Shown piece after piece: positions 52,403-61,585 of a stretch of 64,000 nucleotides of DNA. Location of the stretch: positions 76,782 to 140,781 of the forward strand of contig JAEWQJ010000043.1 in the NCBI GenBank assembly GCA_023399215.1, read 5' to 3'. Position numbers and translations under genes: made by a program. Below the pieces are notes generated by a model. It did no database searches, was not told the DNA's origin, and saw nothing but the letters and a program-made list of their open reading frames with translations. How positions within the stretch are numbered: the stretch's first letter is position 1; each line of letters starts with the position of its first letter. Origin of the DNA: Methanobacteriota archaeon (GTDB lineage Archaea; Halobacteriota; Methanosarcinia; Methanosarcinales; Methanosarcinaceae).

Positions 52403-53773
52403 ATGGATATAACTGCAGAACTTCAAAAAATCGTTGGTGGACGACTCTCAGTCTCGCCTTCGGAACTTTATTGTTATTCTTCTGACGCATCCCAGGTCAA
52501 GGGAATGCCTGATTACGTGGTACGCCCGAAAAGCACAGACGAAGTAAGCCGGATTGTCAGGCTTGCCTACGAGAACGAGATCCCTGTGACTGCAAGGGGA
52601 GCAGGCACCGGACTTGCAGGTGGTGCAGTCCCTGTTAAAGGAGGCATTGTGCTGGATATGTCGGGCATGAATCGGATTCTTGAAATCGATATTGATAATA
52701 TTCAGGTCCAGGTAGAACCCGGGATTATTCAGGATGCTTTAAATGAAGCGCTAAAACCGTATGGTTTTTTCTTTCCTCCAAATCCTGGCAGTTCAGCCAT
52801 GTGTACTATCGGGGGTATGATAGCTTACAACGCAAGCGGAATGCGCTGTGTTAAGTACGGTACTACCAGACACTATGTTCGCGACCTTGAAGTGGTGCTT
52901 GCGGACGGGACAGTTATTCATACCGGTTCAAAGATGCTGAAATCCGCAGCAGGATATGACTTGACCCAGCTTATTGTGGGTTCGGAAGGCACACTCGGCA
53001 TTGTTACAAAAGCAAGACTTAAGATTGCCCCTCTCCCTAAAACCCGAAAACTGGTAATTACTTCCTTTGAAAACGCGGAAATTGCAGGGCAGGCAGTCGT
53101 AAAAACCTTCTCACACGGGGTTATTCCCTCAGCCTGCGAGATTCTGGACAGGGTTTCCCTGCAGGTTCTCAAACGTTACGACCCGAACCTTGTGCTTCCT
53201 TCAGAAGGTGATGTGATTCTTTTTGAGGTTGATGGCACTGAAAGCTCGGCACGTGAAGCTGCAGAACAGATAATGAAAGTCTGTGCTCCCCTGGCTCTCT
53301 CCATAAGGCTTGCGGAAAGTGAAAAGGAAATGGCAGATATCTGGGCAGCCAGAAAACTCGTAGGGGCTGCGGTTTCTCGCCTGGATCCAACAAAGAGCCG
53401 CATCTATGTAGGAGAAGATGTGGGAGTTCCTATAAAGCAAATCCCGGAACTGCTAAAACGAGCACAGGAAATCGCTGAGAAATTCAACCTGCCGGCTATG
53501 AAATACGGGCATATCGGAGACGGAAACCTGCACTTTGCACTTTTCATTGATGTCCTGAAGAAGGATGAATGGGACCGCCTGAACAAAGCTGCGGATCTTA
53601 TTCACAGGACAGCGATTGAGCTTGGAGGTACAGTTAGCTCCGAACATGGAATAGGTGCGGCCAGGGCCGAATACATGAAAGCCCAATGGGGCCCTGCTCT
53701 TGAGGTAATGCGTGCGATCAAAAATGTCCTTGACCCGAAAGGTATACTGAATCCGGGTAAACTGGGGTTGTGA
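52403..53773 (+). CDS. FAD-linked D-lactate/glycolate dehydrogenase subunit (GlcD-like)
   Basis: 456 aa. PCMH-type FAD-binding domain (VTARGAGTGLAGGAVPVKGG, NPGSSAMCTIGGMIAYNASG) and the FAD-linked oxidase C-terminal domain with MKYGHIGDGNLHFALF and GTVSSEHGIGAARAEYM. These match D-lactate and glycolate dehydrogenases. GAGGT lies six bases before ATG 52403, so the longer frame from 52247 is not used. The stop is four bases from the next gene, encoding an Fe-S partner. Substrate not decided. Confidence 0.9.
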   Translation: MDITAELQKIVGGRLSVSPSELYCYSSDASQVKGMPDYVVRPKSTDEVSRIVRLAYENEIPVTARGAGTGLAGGAVPVKGGIVLDMSGMNRILEIDIDNIQVQVEPGIIQDALNEALKPYGFFFPPNPGSSAMCTIGGMIAYNASGMRCVKYGTTRHYVRDLEVVLADGTVIHTGSKMLKSAAGYDLTQLIVGSEGTLGIVTKARLKIAPLPKTRKLVITSFENAEIAGQAVVKTFSHGVIPSACEILDRVSLQVLKRYDPNLVLPSEGDVILFEVDGTESSAREAAEQIMKVCAPLALSIRLAESEKEMADIWAARKLVGAAVSRLDPTKSRIYVGEDVGVPIKQIPELLKRAQEIAEKFNLPAMKYGHIGDGNLHFALFIDVLKKDEWDRLNKAADLIHRTAIELGGTVSSEHGIGAARAEYMKAQWGPALEVMRAIKNVLDPKGILNPGKLGL

Positions 53774-53777
53774 GAAC

Positions 53778-54944
53778 ATGAAAAACGAAGGAAAAAAGGG
53801 AACTGAGCAGGCAAAAAAACCGGAAAAAACCAAAATAACCGAGAATGAGATAAACGGGAACGAGAGTGGAAAGCAGACCTTTGAGGTTGACCGCAGGTCG
53901 GTTTATAGATGCGTACAGTGTGGAACCTGCCGCTCGGTTTGCCCGGTATTTGACGTGGTAGGCTGGGAATCTGCCAATACACGAGGCAGAATGCTCATCA
54001 TTAAAAGCTTGCTCGAAGGCAGGCCTCCTTCCGAAGATGTTCTTCCAAGCCTTGCTTCCTGTACAACCTGCGGGATCTGCGCTTCCAAATGCCCTGCAGG
54101 AGTAAACCCACCTGAGGTTGTTGAAGCTGCTCGTGCCCAGCTTGTGAAATGTGGCATTACAACTGACGCCCAGGAAAACTTGAAATCAACCATTATGACA
54201 TACGGAAACTCGTTCGGGGAAACAAGAGACCGTAAACACTGGCTCTCCGAAGCAGAACGTTCAAAACTACCTGAAAAGTCCGATTATGTCTATTTTGTGG
54301 GTTGTTTCGATTCCTACCGCTATCCAGAGTTTGCTAAAAAAACGTTTGGAATTCTGCAGCGCTTTGGAGTGACTCTTCTGCCTGACGAGCATTGCTGTGC
54401 TTCTCCACTCCTGCGTACCGGATTTAAAGAGGATGCGGAAAAGGTCATGAGGCACAACCTTGAGCAGATCAGGAAAGTAGGAGCGCACACAATTATCACA
54501 AGCTGTGCCGGTTGTTATACAACGCTCAAGAACAACTACCCAGAGGAACTTAAGGTTATAAGTCTCCCTGAATTCCTTGCCGAACACCTGGAAGAACTTA
54601 ATTTGAAGAAACTTGACCTTACAGTTACTTATCATGACCCCTGCCACCTGGGCAGACATAATCAGATTTATGATGCTCCAAGGAAGGTTATCCAGGAAAT
54701 CTGTACTCTCAAGGAAATGAAATACATTAAAGAAAATGCACGCTGCTGCGGCGGCGGAGGCGGAGTACGGGCAGGGTATCCTGATATTTCCCTTGAGCTT
54801 GCAAGAAACAGGCTTCAAGATGTGCCAGAAGGAGTGGATTACATTGTCACTTCCTGTCCTCTCTGCGTAAGGAACCTCAGGGATGCAGGCGGAGATATCG
54901 AGGTTATTGATATTGTGGAACTCGTGGCAATGGCAATGGAGTAA
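53778..54944 (+). CDS. Fe-S oxidoreductase subunit (GlcF/HdrD-like, CCG domains)
   Basis: 388 aa. A lysine/glutamate-rich N-terminal tail is followed by two [4Fe-4S] motifs, CVQCGTCRSVCPVF and CTTCGICASKCPAG, and two CCG domains (HCCASPLLRTG with SCAGCYTTL; CHLGRHNQIYD with RCCGGGGGVRAG and SCPLCVRNL). It takes electrons from the GlcD-like flavoprotein encoded just upstream. The electron acceptor could be a quinone-like methanophenazine or HdrDE-type carrier (inference). Confidence 0.9.
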   Translation: MKNEGKKGTEQAKKPEKTKITENEINGNESGKQTFEVDRRSVYRCVQCGTCRSVCPVFDVVGWESANTRGRMLIIKSLLEGRPPSEDVLPSLASCTTCGICASKCPAGVNPPEVVEAARAQLVKCGITTDAQENLKSTIMTYGNSFGETRDRKHWLSEAERSKLPEKSDYVYFVGCFDSYRYPEFAKKTFGILQRFGVTLLPDEHCCASPLLRTGFKEDAEKVMRHNLEQIRKVGAHTIITSCAGCYTTLKNNYPEELKVISLPEFLAEHLEELNLKKLDLTVTYHDPCHLGRHNQIYDAPRKVIQEICTLKEMKYIKENARCCGGGGGVRAGYPDISLELARNRLQDVPEGVDYIVTSCPLCVRNLRDAGGDIEVIDIVELVAMAME

Positions 54945-54949
54945 TTCTA

Positions 54950-55012
54950 GCTAACTTCAAAGTCTGGCTAACTTCAAAGTCTAGCTAACTTCAAAGTCTA
55001 GCTATTTTAAAG
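54950..55012. repeat. 17-bp tandem repeat just after the Fe-S subunit gene
   Basis: GCTAACTTCAAAGTCTA starts at 54950, 54967, 54984 and (diverged) 55001, six bases after the stop codon. A hairpin terminator follows. Confidence 0.85.
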
Positions 55013-55044
55013 TTCAACTGCTGCTTTTCAGTTGATTTTACTAA

Positions 55045-55076
55045 GAGCCGGTTTGATCCGGCTCAACTCTTTTTTA
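55045..55076 (+). terminator. Hairpin terminator of the glcD/glcF-like operon
   Basis: GAGCCGG (55045-55051) pairs with CCGGCTC (55058-55064) and CTCTTTTTT follows. Confidence 0.8.
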
Positions 55077-55178
55077 CGACGTATGGCACCATATTTTTAT
55101 TCCCGGAAAACAAGATTCTTGTTTACTGGATTTTACGGTTGAATATGAGTTTTAGAGATTGGTTAGGAGGACAGGATA

Positions 55179-55436
55179 ATGGGTTGTAAACCGATAACGT
55201 TTCGTAATGTTAAGCCTGATACTTTTAATTGCATGAAGAAAAAGCTTCAGGGCTACGGAATCCATGTCCCAGAGGGTTATAGAGGAGAACTTTCTGGCAA
55301 AGGAATTACTGCGAATTTTGAATGGGATGGACAGTCCAATCTTACCATTACAATTACGGAAAAACCTTTTATCGTCAGTTGTGAAATCGCTGCTCAAAAA
55401 ATAAAAGGTTTCGTAAGAGATTGCCACGGCTCGTAA
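55179..55436 (+). CDS. Small protein, paralogue A of a tandem pair
   Basis: 85 aa. It reads ITFRNVKPDTFNCMKKKL, then LSGKGITANFEWDGQSN, LTITITEKPFIVS, and ends FVRDCHGS. The pattern is one small alpha/beta domain with several beta strands. GGAGG precedes the ATG. No known function. It is 50-60% identical by eye to the next gene, so the two arose by tandem duplication. Similar-sized domains occur in bacteria, but I cannot name the family. Confidence 0.75.
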   Translation: MGCKPITFRNVKPDTFNCMKKKLQGYGIHVPEGYRGELSGKGITANFEWDGQSNLTITITEKPFIVSCEIAAQKIKGFVRDCHGS

Positions 55437-55540
55437 AAGTTTGCCTCAGCTCGTGAGGAAATTTATAATTAGCTTCGAAAATTATCTTCGGACTATATTA
55501 TAAGAATCAATTTCATAGGAATTAATTTCGGATTAAGACT

Positions 55541-55822
55541 ATGGGCGAAAGGAAACTGGATACTGAGGGCTGCCAGGGGATTAAATTCAGAAATGTAACT
55601 CCTGAAGTATTTTCCTGTATAAAGAAAAAACTTGAGAGCTATGGAATAGCAGTTTCATCCGGAAATTCCGGTGTGCTTGAAGGAAATGGAATAGTTGCCC
55701 ATTTTAGCTGGGACGGTGAGGCAAACCTGTCAATTGAGATCAAAGAAAGACCTCTTGACACTTATTGTGGGCAGGTAAGTGGTAAATTGAGGGCTTTCTG
55801 GCGTGAGTGTCAGGGTTTATGA
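55541..55822 (+). CDS. Small protein, paralogue B of a tandem pair
   Basis: 93 aa. It matches the 55179 gene over its full length (IKFRNVTPEVFSCIKKKLE, GNGIVAHFSWDGEANLSIEI) with an extra eight or so residues at the N-terminus. No ribosome binding site is visible, so it might be translated from a leaderless or coupled transcript. Shares a Cys in the first helix (FNC / FSC) and a C-terminal Cys (DC / EC) with its paralogue. Confidence 0.75.
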   Translation: MGERKLDTEGCQGIKFRNVTPEVFSCIKKKLESYGIAVSSGNSGVLEGNGIVAHFSWDGEANLSIEIKERPLDTYCGQVSGKLRAFWRECQGL

Positions 55823-56102
55823 AGGTGAACCCAAACCATGCTTACATCAGGATTACGTGTGTTTTTTACAACTGGTTTAAGAAAGAATAATTGGTGATTT
55901 GGCAGTGTGCATAATTTTCTGTAAAATAATATATCTCAGGAAGTTGTTGGGTAGAAGATTTCATACCAGAATCTCAATTTTTACCAGAGTATACAAAAAT
56001 TTGACTTCGAATTTACAAAGAATTGAAAATGAAACTTTCATCTGATACCATAGAGAAAAAACCTTGGTGGAAATTTTGGTAGTGCTCTATCGTTCATACA
56101 GA
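55823..56102. other. Spacer after the paired small genes
   Basis: 280 bp of AT-rich sequence, no gene, repeat or hairpin noted. Confidence 0.5.
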
Positions 56103-57260
56103 TTAGGCGTTATAAGAGTTTCTAAGAGTTTGGTATTTTTCGAAATGTTCCTTTTTAAGTGATCTATGGAGCCATTCGTCGAATTCTGTTCCATAAAGTG
56201 TTTTTGCTGTTAAAAGCTGGTTAATTGATAAATCTTTAGCTCCTTTAAGATGAGTCTGTAGTAGGTCAGCTCCTTCAAGATGAGCCTGTAGTAGGTAAGC
56301 TCCTTCAAGATGAGTCATTGTTAGGTAAGCCCCTTGAAGATGAGCCTGTGCTAGGTAAGCCCCTCCAAGATGAGCTCCACCAAGTTCAGCTTTCTCAAGA
56401 TGAGCTTCATTAAGATGAGCCTCCTCAAGATAAGCTCCCTCAATATTAGCCCCTTCAAGATGAGTCTGTATTAGGCAAGCCCCTTCAAGGTGTGCTCCTT
56501 TAAGATATGCTCCTTTAAGATATGCTCCTTTAAGATGTGCTTTTTTAAGATGCGCTCCATCGAGATGTGCTCCTTTAAGATATGCTCCTTTAAGATGTGC
56601 TCCATCGAGATATACTTCTTCAAGATGAGCTCCTTCAAGATGTACTCCTTCGAGATGTGCTCCTTCGAGATGAGCTCCTTTAAGATATGCTCCACATAGC
56701 CTAGTATCACACAAATTCGGAGTAAATTCTTCTGAATTAAATGAATATTTTTGTTTTCCAATAATAGTAAGAATTGCTTGAATATCTTCTCCGATTTCAC
56801 CATGTTTTAATTCTTTATTAGCATATGAGTTTACCCGAATGTAAGCAGTTAAAATTCTCAGGATTGGCAAGCAATCTTTATTAGATTCATTTGCAATTCT
56901 TTCAAGGGCGCATATTCCCCCTAATCTAATTTCTATTGCTGAATTTCCGAATTTATCAATAGCTCCTAACTGATCAACAGCCCTAGTAAAACGTTCAGTA
57001 ATCTGGCCTTCTTGGGCAACTTTTAAATTTCCCCAAGCAAAATAAATCCCGATAACAACAGCACCCCCTCCGAGTATTTGAGTTAGAGTTGCACGATACT
57101 CATTTTGAAGAGTGGCTATTGTTGTGGAATTATTTATTTCAAAAAGAGATACTTGATGTGGTGGATACCAATATAATAACCATGATGAGATTAGGGCATA
57201 AAAAACTATCCAGAATTTTGGATCTTTTTTATATTTTTTGACAGTTTCCCTTAATGTCAT
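56103..57260 (-). CDS. Membrane-anchored pentapeptide-repeat protein
   Basis: 385 aa. One or two N-terminal membrane segments (FWIVFYALISSWLLYW and ILGGGAVVIGIYFAWG), a conserved helical region RFTRAVDQLGAIDKFGNSAIEIRLGGI (split here: RFTRAVDQLG, AIEIRLGGICAL), then about 30 pentapeptides of type A-H/Y-L-x-G/E making a right-handed beta helix, and a short C-terminal tail. The DNA of that part is a diverging 15-bp tandem repeat. Function unknown; this membrane-plus-pentapeptide type is common in cyanobacteria and Methanosarcina. Confidence 0.85.
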   Translation of the reverse strand: MTLRETVKKYKKDPKFWIVFYALISSWLLYWYPPHQVSLFEINNSTTIATLQNEYRATLTQILGGGAVVIGIYFAWGNLKVAQEGQITERFTRAVDQLGAIDKFGNSAIEIRLGGICALERIANESNKDCLPILRILTAYIRVNSYANKELKHGEIGEDIQAILTIIGKQKYSFNSEEFTPNLCDTRLCGAYLKGAHLEGAHLEGVHLEGAHLEEVYLDGAHLKGAYLKGAHLDGAHLKKAHLKGAYLKGAYLKGAHLEGACLIQTHLEGANIEGAYLEEAHLNEAHLEKAELGGAHLGGAYLAQAHLQGAYLTMTHLEGAYLLQAHLEGADLLQTHLKGAKDLSINQLLTAKTLYGTEFDEWLHRSLKKEHFEKYQTLRNSYNA

Positions 57261-57501
57261 AATCTCATTCCTTTTTCACAAATGTCTATCTGTTATCAAA
57301 CGTGGACTAAAATAAACATTGCCATTAATACGCAAAGGATGACCAGATAACACAATTTCAAGGAAGTCACATAAAAACAGGCTATTTATATCCAAAGCCT
57401 ATGTATCACAAGTTAGAATTTACAGAACTTTCAGTATACTACCATCAATTTACTCTAAGTCCTATACTAACAGCTTTACCTTTACGGATTACCTTTGTCG
57501 C
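57261..57501. other. Short spacer upstream of the pentapeptide gene
   Basis: 241 bp, AT-rich, no gene seen. It lies between two minus-strand genes. Confidence 0.4.
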
Positions 57502-59835
57502 TTACTTTTGCCTTTTTTCCCTTCTTCTTATCAAACACTTATGTGCATTACCTACGAGATCAAGTCTTCCTGCCTTCTCCAGAGCTTCATATACAAGCTC
57601 GTAATTTGCAGGGTTCCTGTAGTGCATAAGGGCTCTCTGCATGGCTTTTTCTTTCTTACCTCTTGCAACATATACTTTTTTGCCTGTGAACGGGTCAAGC
57701 CCTGTGTAATACATGCAGGTCGATACCGTCATCGGGGTTGGGGTAAAGTCCTGTACCTGTTCGGTATAGCCTCCATGATCCCGAACGTACTCTGCCATTT
57801 CGATCATATCTTTAAGAGTGCAGCCCGGGTGGCCCGACATCAGGTAGTTTACAATGTACTGTTCTTTGCCGCACTTCCGGTTGAGCTCTGTAAATTTTTG
57901 GGTAAACTTTTCGTAAACTTCCCTGCCTGGCTTACACATTACATTTGTGACCTGCCTTGAAAAGTGTTCAGGCGCGATTCGTAATTGTCCGCTAATATGG
58001 TAAGCGCAAAGCTCTTCGAGGTACTCTTCATCCTTAAGAGCCAGGTCATAACGTACCCCGTAGCCTGTAAAGACATGTTTAACTCCTGGAAGTTCGCGCA
58101 GGCGGTGTAAGAGTTCAAGTAGCTTTTTATGGCTGGTATCCAGAGCAGGGCAAATGCGAGGATAAAGGCAGGATTTGTCCAGACAGGCTCCTTTCTTTTC
58201 CCAGGTTTTACACTCCATGCCATACATGTTTGCGCTTGGGCCGCCAACTCCATTTATAATACCCTTGAAATCAGGTTTTTCTGTGAGCTTTTTTGCTTCA
58301 CGCAGGACAGATTCGATGCTTCGACTTGCAATCATGCGCCCCTGATGTTCTGTAATTGCACAGAAAGCACAGCCTCCGAAACAGCCTCTGTGTGTTGTAA
58401 GGGAAAATTTTACCATTTCCAGAGCAGGAACGGGTTCAGTATAGGAAGGATGGGTTTCACCAGTGAATGGCAGTTCATACACATGATCCATTTCAGCCTC
58501 TGTAAGAAGGCGCATTGGCCTATTCTGCACGATTACGGTTTTCGGGTGAGGCTGAATAACTCCTTTTCCAGTAACAGAATTCTGTTCCGCGAAATATATA
58601 CGAAAAGCCTTTGCAAAGGCCGTTTTATCCTGAGAAACCTCTGAAAAGGAAGGAATTTCAACATATCGCTTTAAAAATGTGGTTGCGTCCTCAACTATTT
58701 TCTCGTCTTTTTGTCCCGACTTTTCCTTTTCCGGTACTTCTTGTTCTAATTTTTCCTTTTCTGGTACTTCTTGTTCTGATTTTTCCTTTTCTGGTACTTC
58801 TTGTTCTGATTTTTCCTTGTCTAACTTTTCCTGTTCCTTTTTATCCAGTCTGTTATCTGGCTTTTCGGCTTTTTCTTTGAGTTCTTTCCAGGCTTTAACT
58901 TCCATCTTCCAGACTGTGCCCGGGATATCTCTGATATTTTTGATATCTTCTCCGGCTTGCAGTCTTTTTGCAATTTCCACGATCTGAAGTTCCCCCATGC
59001 CGTAGACTATGAGATCGGCAGGTGCATCAGCCAGAATGGATTGTCTAACCTTATCTGAAAGATAATCATAATGAGCAAAGCGACGTAAGGAAGCTTCAAT
59101 GCCTCCCATTACTATAGGCACTTCAGGGAATGCCTCTTTTATTCTGTTCGAGTAAATTATCACGGCGCGATTGGGGCGAAGCCCTGTTTTTCCTCCAGGG
59201 GAGTAAGCATCCTTATTCCGCGGCTTCAGACCTGGGGTCAGGTTGCTGACCATAGAATCTGTATTTCCTGCACTTACGGAAAAAAAGAGTCTGGGTTTTC
59301 CAAGTTTTTTGAAATCTTCAGGGCTGTCCCAGCGCGGTTGGGCGATTACTCCTACTCTAAAACCGACATCTTCAAGAACTCTTCCTATTATTGCCGTGCC
59401 AAAACTGGAATGATCTACATAGGCGTCCCCAGAAATCAGAATAATATCAAGTTCTTCCCAGCCGCGAGCTTTTACTTCTTCAGGGCTCATTGGAAGAAAT
59501 TTCAATGCAGATATGCGGGAAGAAACGGATTTTTCTTTTCTTTCTTTCTTCCTGTGTTTGGATTCAGATCTTTTCCCAGGTTTTTTTCCCACTTCTGTTG
59601 GGGACTTTACTTTTGAGAGCTTTACTTCTGAGAACTTTATTTTGGTTTTTTTTCCTTCGGCTTTTTCAGGTTTTATCCCTGATTTTACCCTGAGTTCCAC
59701 TCCATCTTTCGTTTTTTGACTTAATTCAGCTCTTTTTGGAACAAAAAAACCGGTTTTTCTGCTCGGTCTTTCTTTATTTGACTTTTCAGAGCTTAAGTTC
59801 TTATTCTTTTTTGAAATCGCTGTATCTTTGGCCAT
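57502..59835 (-). CDS. YgiQ-family radical SAM protein with extended tails
   Basis: 777 aa, UPF0313/YgiQ family. The radical SAM cluster is CFGGCAFCAI in TTHRGCFGGCAFCAITEHQG. Before it lies the family N-terminal domain (ILISGDAYVDHSSFGTAIIG). The N-terminus has a Lys-rich extension of about 105 residues. An insertion before the radical SAM domain contains a ten-residue repeat (EKSEQEVPEK, about three copies, encoded by 30-bp units near 58733-58826). Substrate unknown. Confidence 0.88.
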   Translation of the reverse strand: MAKDTAISKKNKNLSSEKSNKERPSRKTGFFVPKRAELSQKTKDGVELRVKSGIKPEKAEGKKTKIKFSEVKLSKVKSPTEVGKKPGKRSESKHRKKERKEKSVSSRISALKFLPMSPEEVKARGWEELDIILISGDAYVDHSSFGTAIIGRVLEDVGFRVGVIAQPRWDSPEDFKKLGKPRLFFSVSAGNTDSMVSNLTPGLKPRNKDAYSPGGKTGLRPNRAVIIYSNRIKEAFPEVPIVMGGIEASLRRFAHYDYLSDKVRQSILADAPADLIVYGMGELQIVEIAKRLQAGEDIKNIRDIPGTVWKMEVKAWKELKEKAEKPDNRLDKKEQEKLDKEKSEQEVPEKEKSEQEVPEKEKLEQEVPEKEKSGQKDEKIVEDATTFLKRYVEIPSFSEVSQDKTAFAKAFRIYFAEQNSVTGKGVIQPHPKTVIVQNRPMRLLTEAEMDHVYELPFTGETHPSYTEPVPALEMVKFSLTTHRGCFGGCAFCAITEHQGRMIASRSIESVLREAKKLTEKPDFKGIINGVGGPSANMYGMECKTWEKKGACLDKSCLYPRICPALDTSHKKLLELLHRLRELPGVKHVFTGYGVRYDLALKDEEYLEELCAYHISGQLRIAPEHFSRQVTNVMCKPGREVYEKFTQKFTELNRKCGKEQYIVNYLMSGHPGCTLKDMIEMAEYVRDHGGYTEQVQDFTPTPMTVSTCMYYTGLDPFTGKKVYVARGKKEKAMQRALMHYRNPANYELVYEALEKAGRLDLVGNAHKCLIRRREKRQK

Positions 59836-59867
59836 AATTTGCTTTAAGGCTCCTCTTTTTCGTGCTT

Positions 59868-60509
59868 TTATTCGCCCATCATCATTTTTAACATTCTGTA
59901 GGAAGCCATAATCTGGTTGTTCCCATCCCTATCCGTAGGGGCTCCGTGTCCAGGGTACAGGTTTTTTACATCCAGTTTTGTGAGCTTTTCTATTGAGCTA
60001 GCCATATTTTCAGGTTCCGAACCCTCAAAGTCTGTTCTTCCGGAACCCCCGCCTGGAAATACAGTGTCTCCGGAGAAAAGACTTTTTGAGACCGGCTCAT
60101 AGAGGCAGATACTTCCTTTTGAGTGACCCGGCGTATGGATTACTTCCAGGTATTCCCCATTTCCGATGTCAATTTTATCCCCTTCTTCATATGTAATTGT
60201 GGGCCTGACTTCAGGAGCTCGCTCCCCAAAAATCACGGCCACGCTGAGGTAGTCATCATTTATGCCTTCCATGTCAGCTTTATGTATTCCGACTTTTGCA
60301 CCGCTTCTTTCTGCAATAACTGCGGCTGCTGCGGCATGATCATAATGGCAATGTGTCAGGACTATTAATTCAATGTCGGTTAGCTTTATATATTTCTCCA
60401 GTTGCTTGATAATCAGGTCGCTGTTCATTCCTGTGTCGATCAGCACTTTTCCATTTATCAGATAGACACTGGAATCGTAAGCTGTAGGGCAAATATACCG
60501 GACTTCCAT
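59868..60509 (-). CDS. Metallo-beta-lactamase-fold hydrolase (glyoxalase II-like)
   Basis: 213 aa. Metal ligands THCHYDHA, the histidine in HTPGHSKGS, Asp in LFSGDTVFPGG and His in LYPGHGAPT match the MBL/glyoxalase II class. The protein starts MEVRYICPTAYDSSVYLINGK. AGAGGAAGAACT precedes ATG 60509. No partner gene identifies the substrate. Confidence 0.88.
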   Translation of the reverse strand: MEVRYICPTAYDSSVYLINGKVLIDTGMNSDLIIKQLEKYIKLTDIELIVLTHCHYDHAAAAAVIAERSGAKVGIHKADMEGINDDYLSVAVIFGERAPEVRPTITYEEGDKIDIGNGEYLEVIHTPGHSKGSICLYEPVSKSLFSGDTVFPGGGSGRTDFEGSEPENMASSIEKLTKLDVKNLYPGHGAPTDRDGNNQIMASYRMLKMMMGE

Positions 60510-60675
60510 AGTTCTTCCTCTTTCACTTCTCTTTTCCTTTTTTCCTTGCTTCCCTTTCCTGCACTTTCTGTGTTACTTCTCTTTCTTACACTTTCCTTAC
60601 TGTTCACTCTTTGCTTTTAATATGTCTGGGAATTAATGTCTAAGAATTAATATCTGGGAATTAATGTTTGAAAAT

Positions 60676-61434
60676 TTAGATATTAAAAGCTCTGCGCGCA
60701 TTTTCAGTAGTCGATTTTGCGATTTCTGCTGGCTCCATATCCTTAAGTTGTGCTACCATAGGAACAGAGTCTACTATGAAGGCAGGCTCGTTTCTGCCTT
60801 TGCGGGGAGAAAGGAAGGGACTATCGGTTTCCAGAAGTAAGTTTTCAAGCGGAACGGCTTCTGCAAGAGTCTGGTGATGTTCGGAAAAGCAGACAAGAGT
60901 TGCAAGGGAAATATAGTATCCCATATCCACAATTTCCCGCATGGTCTCAACAGGGCCGCTATAGCAGTGATAGATTACTGTATCCACGCCTTTGACAAGT
61001 TTCAACACTTCTGCTTCAGCCTGCCGGGCGTGCACTATAAGAGGTTTGTCCAGATCTTTTGCAAGCTCAATTACTTTTTTGAATGCAGCAGTCTGCTTCT
61101 CACGTTCCTCTTTTGTTTTGCAGTCCTGAAAATCCAGGCCTGCTTCTCCGATTCCAACTGCTTTTCCTGCATTTTCTTCAATCTGGGCAAGAATAGCATT
61201 TATCTCTTTATCCTCGCCTCCTCTGCCAATATCAGGACTCAGGCCAAGCGCGACATAAATATCCTCATTCTTTTCTGCAAGTTCAAGGCTAATACGATTG
61301 CCTTTCAGGGAAATTCCTGAGTTGACCATTCCGACAACTCCTGCCTCTCTGGCTCGTAGAATAGTCTCTTCCCTATCGCGGTTGAATTTAGGAAAATCAA
61401 GATGACAGTGGGAATCAATAATTGGATAAGGCAT
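60676..61434 (-). CDS. TatD-family metal-dependent hydrolase
   Basis: About 252 aa. DSHCHLDFPKFNRDREETI, GEAGLDF, PLIVHARQAEAEVLK, YHCYSG and LLETDSPFLSP are the metal-site motifs of TatD. The family are 3'-5' exonucleases/deoxyribonucleases acting on single-stranded nucleic acid. Start is either ATG 61449 or 61434; MPYPIIDSHCH at 61434 fits the family length better. Neither has a clear ribosome binding site. Confidence 0.88.
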   Translation of the reverse strand: MPYPIIDSHCHLDFPKFNRDREETILRAREAGVVGMVNSGISLKGNRISLELAEKNEDIYVALGLSPDIGRGGEDKEINAILAQIEENAGKAVGIGEAGLDFQDCKTKEEREKQTAAFKKVIELAKDLDKPLIVHARQAEAEVLKLVKGVDTVIYHCYSGPVETMREIVDMGYYISLATLVCFSEHHQTLAEAVPLENLLLETDSPFLSPRKGRNEPAFIVDSVPMVAQLKDMEPAEIAKSTTENARRAFNI

Positions 61435-61585
61435 GGATTTGTATTCCATCTCATTTTATTTTACTTTTTATACTAACTATGGAATACAAACCCGAAAATG
61501 AGTATGTAGCTCTTATCCGGTTTTTTGTTTTTTAATTATGGCACCTGAGCCCGCCAGTCTGTTTGGCCAGCTCAAGTCTTCAATT

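Noticed and set aside
58679..58987. Plus-strand hydrophobic repeats (FSFSGTSC style)
   Set aside because: Antisense translation of the EKSEQEVPEK repeats of the radical SAM gene.
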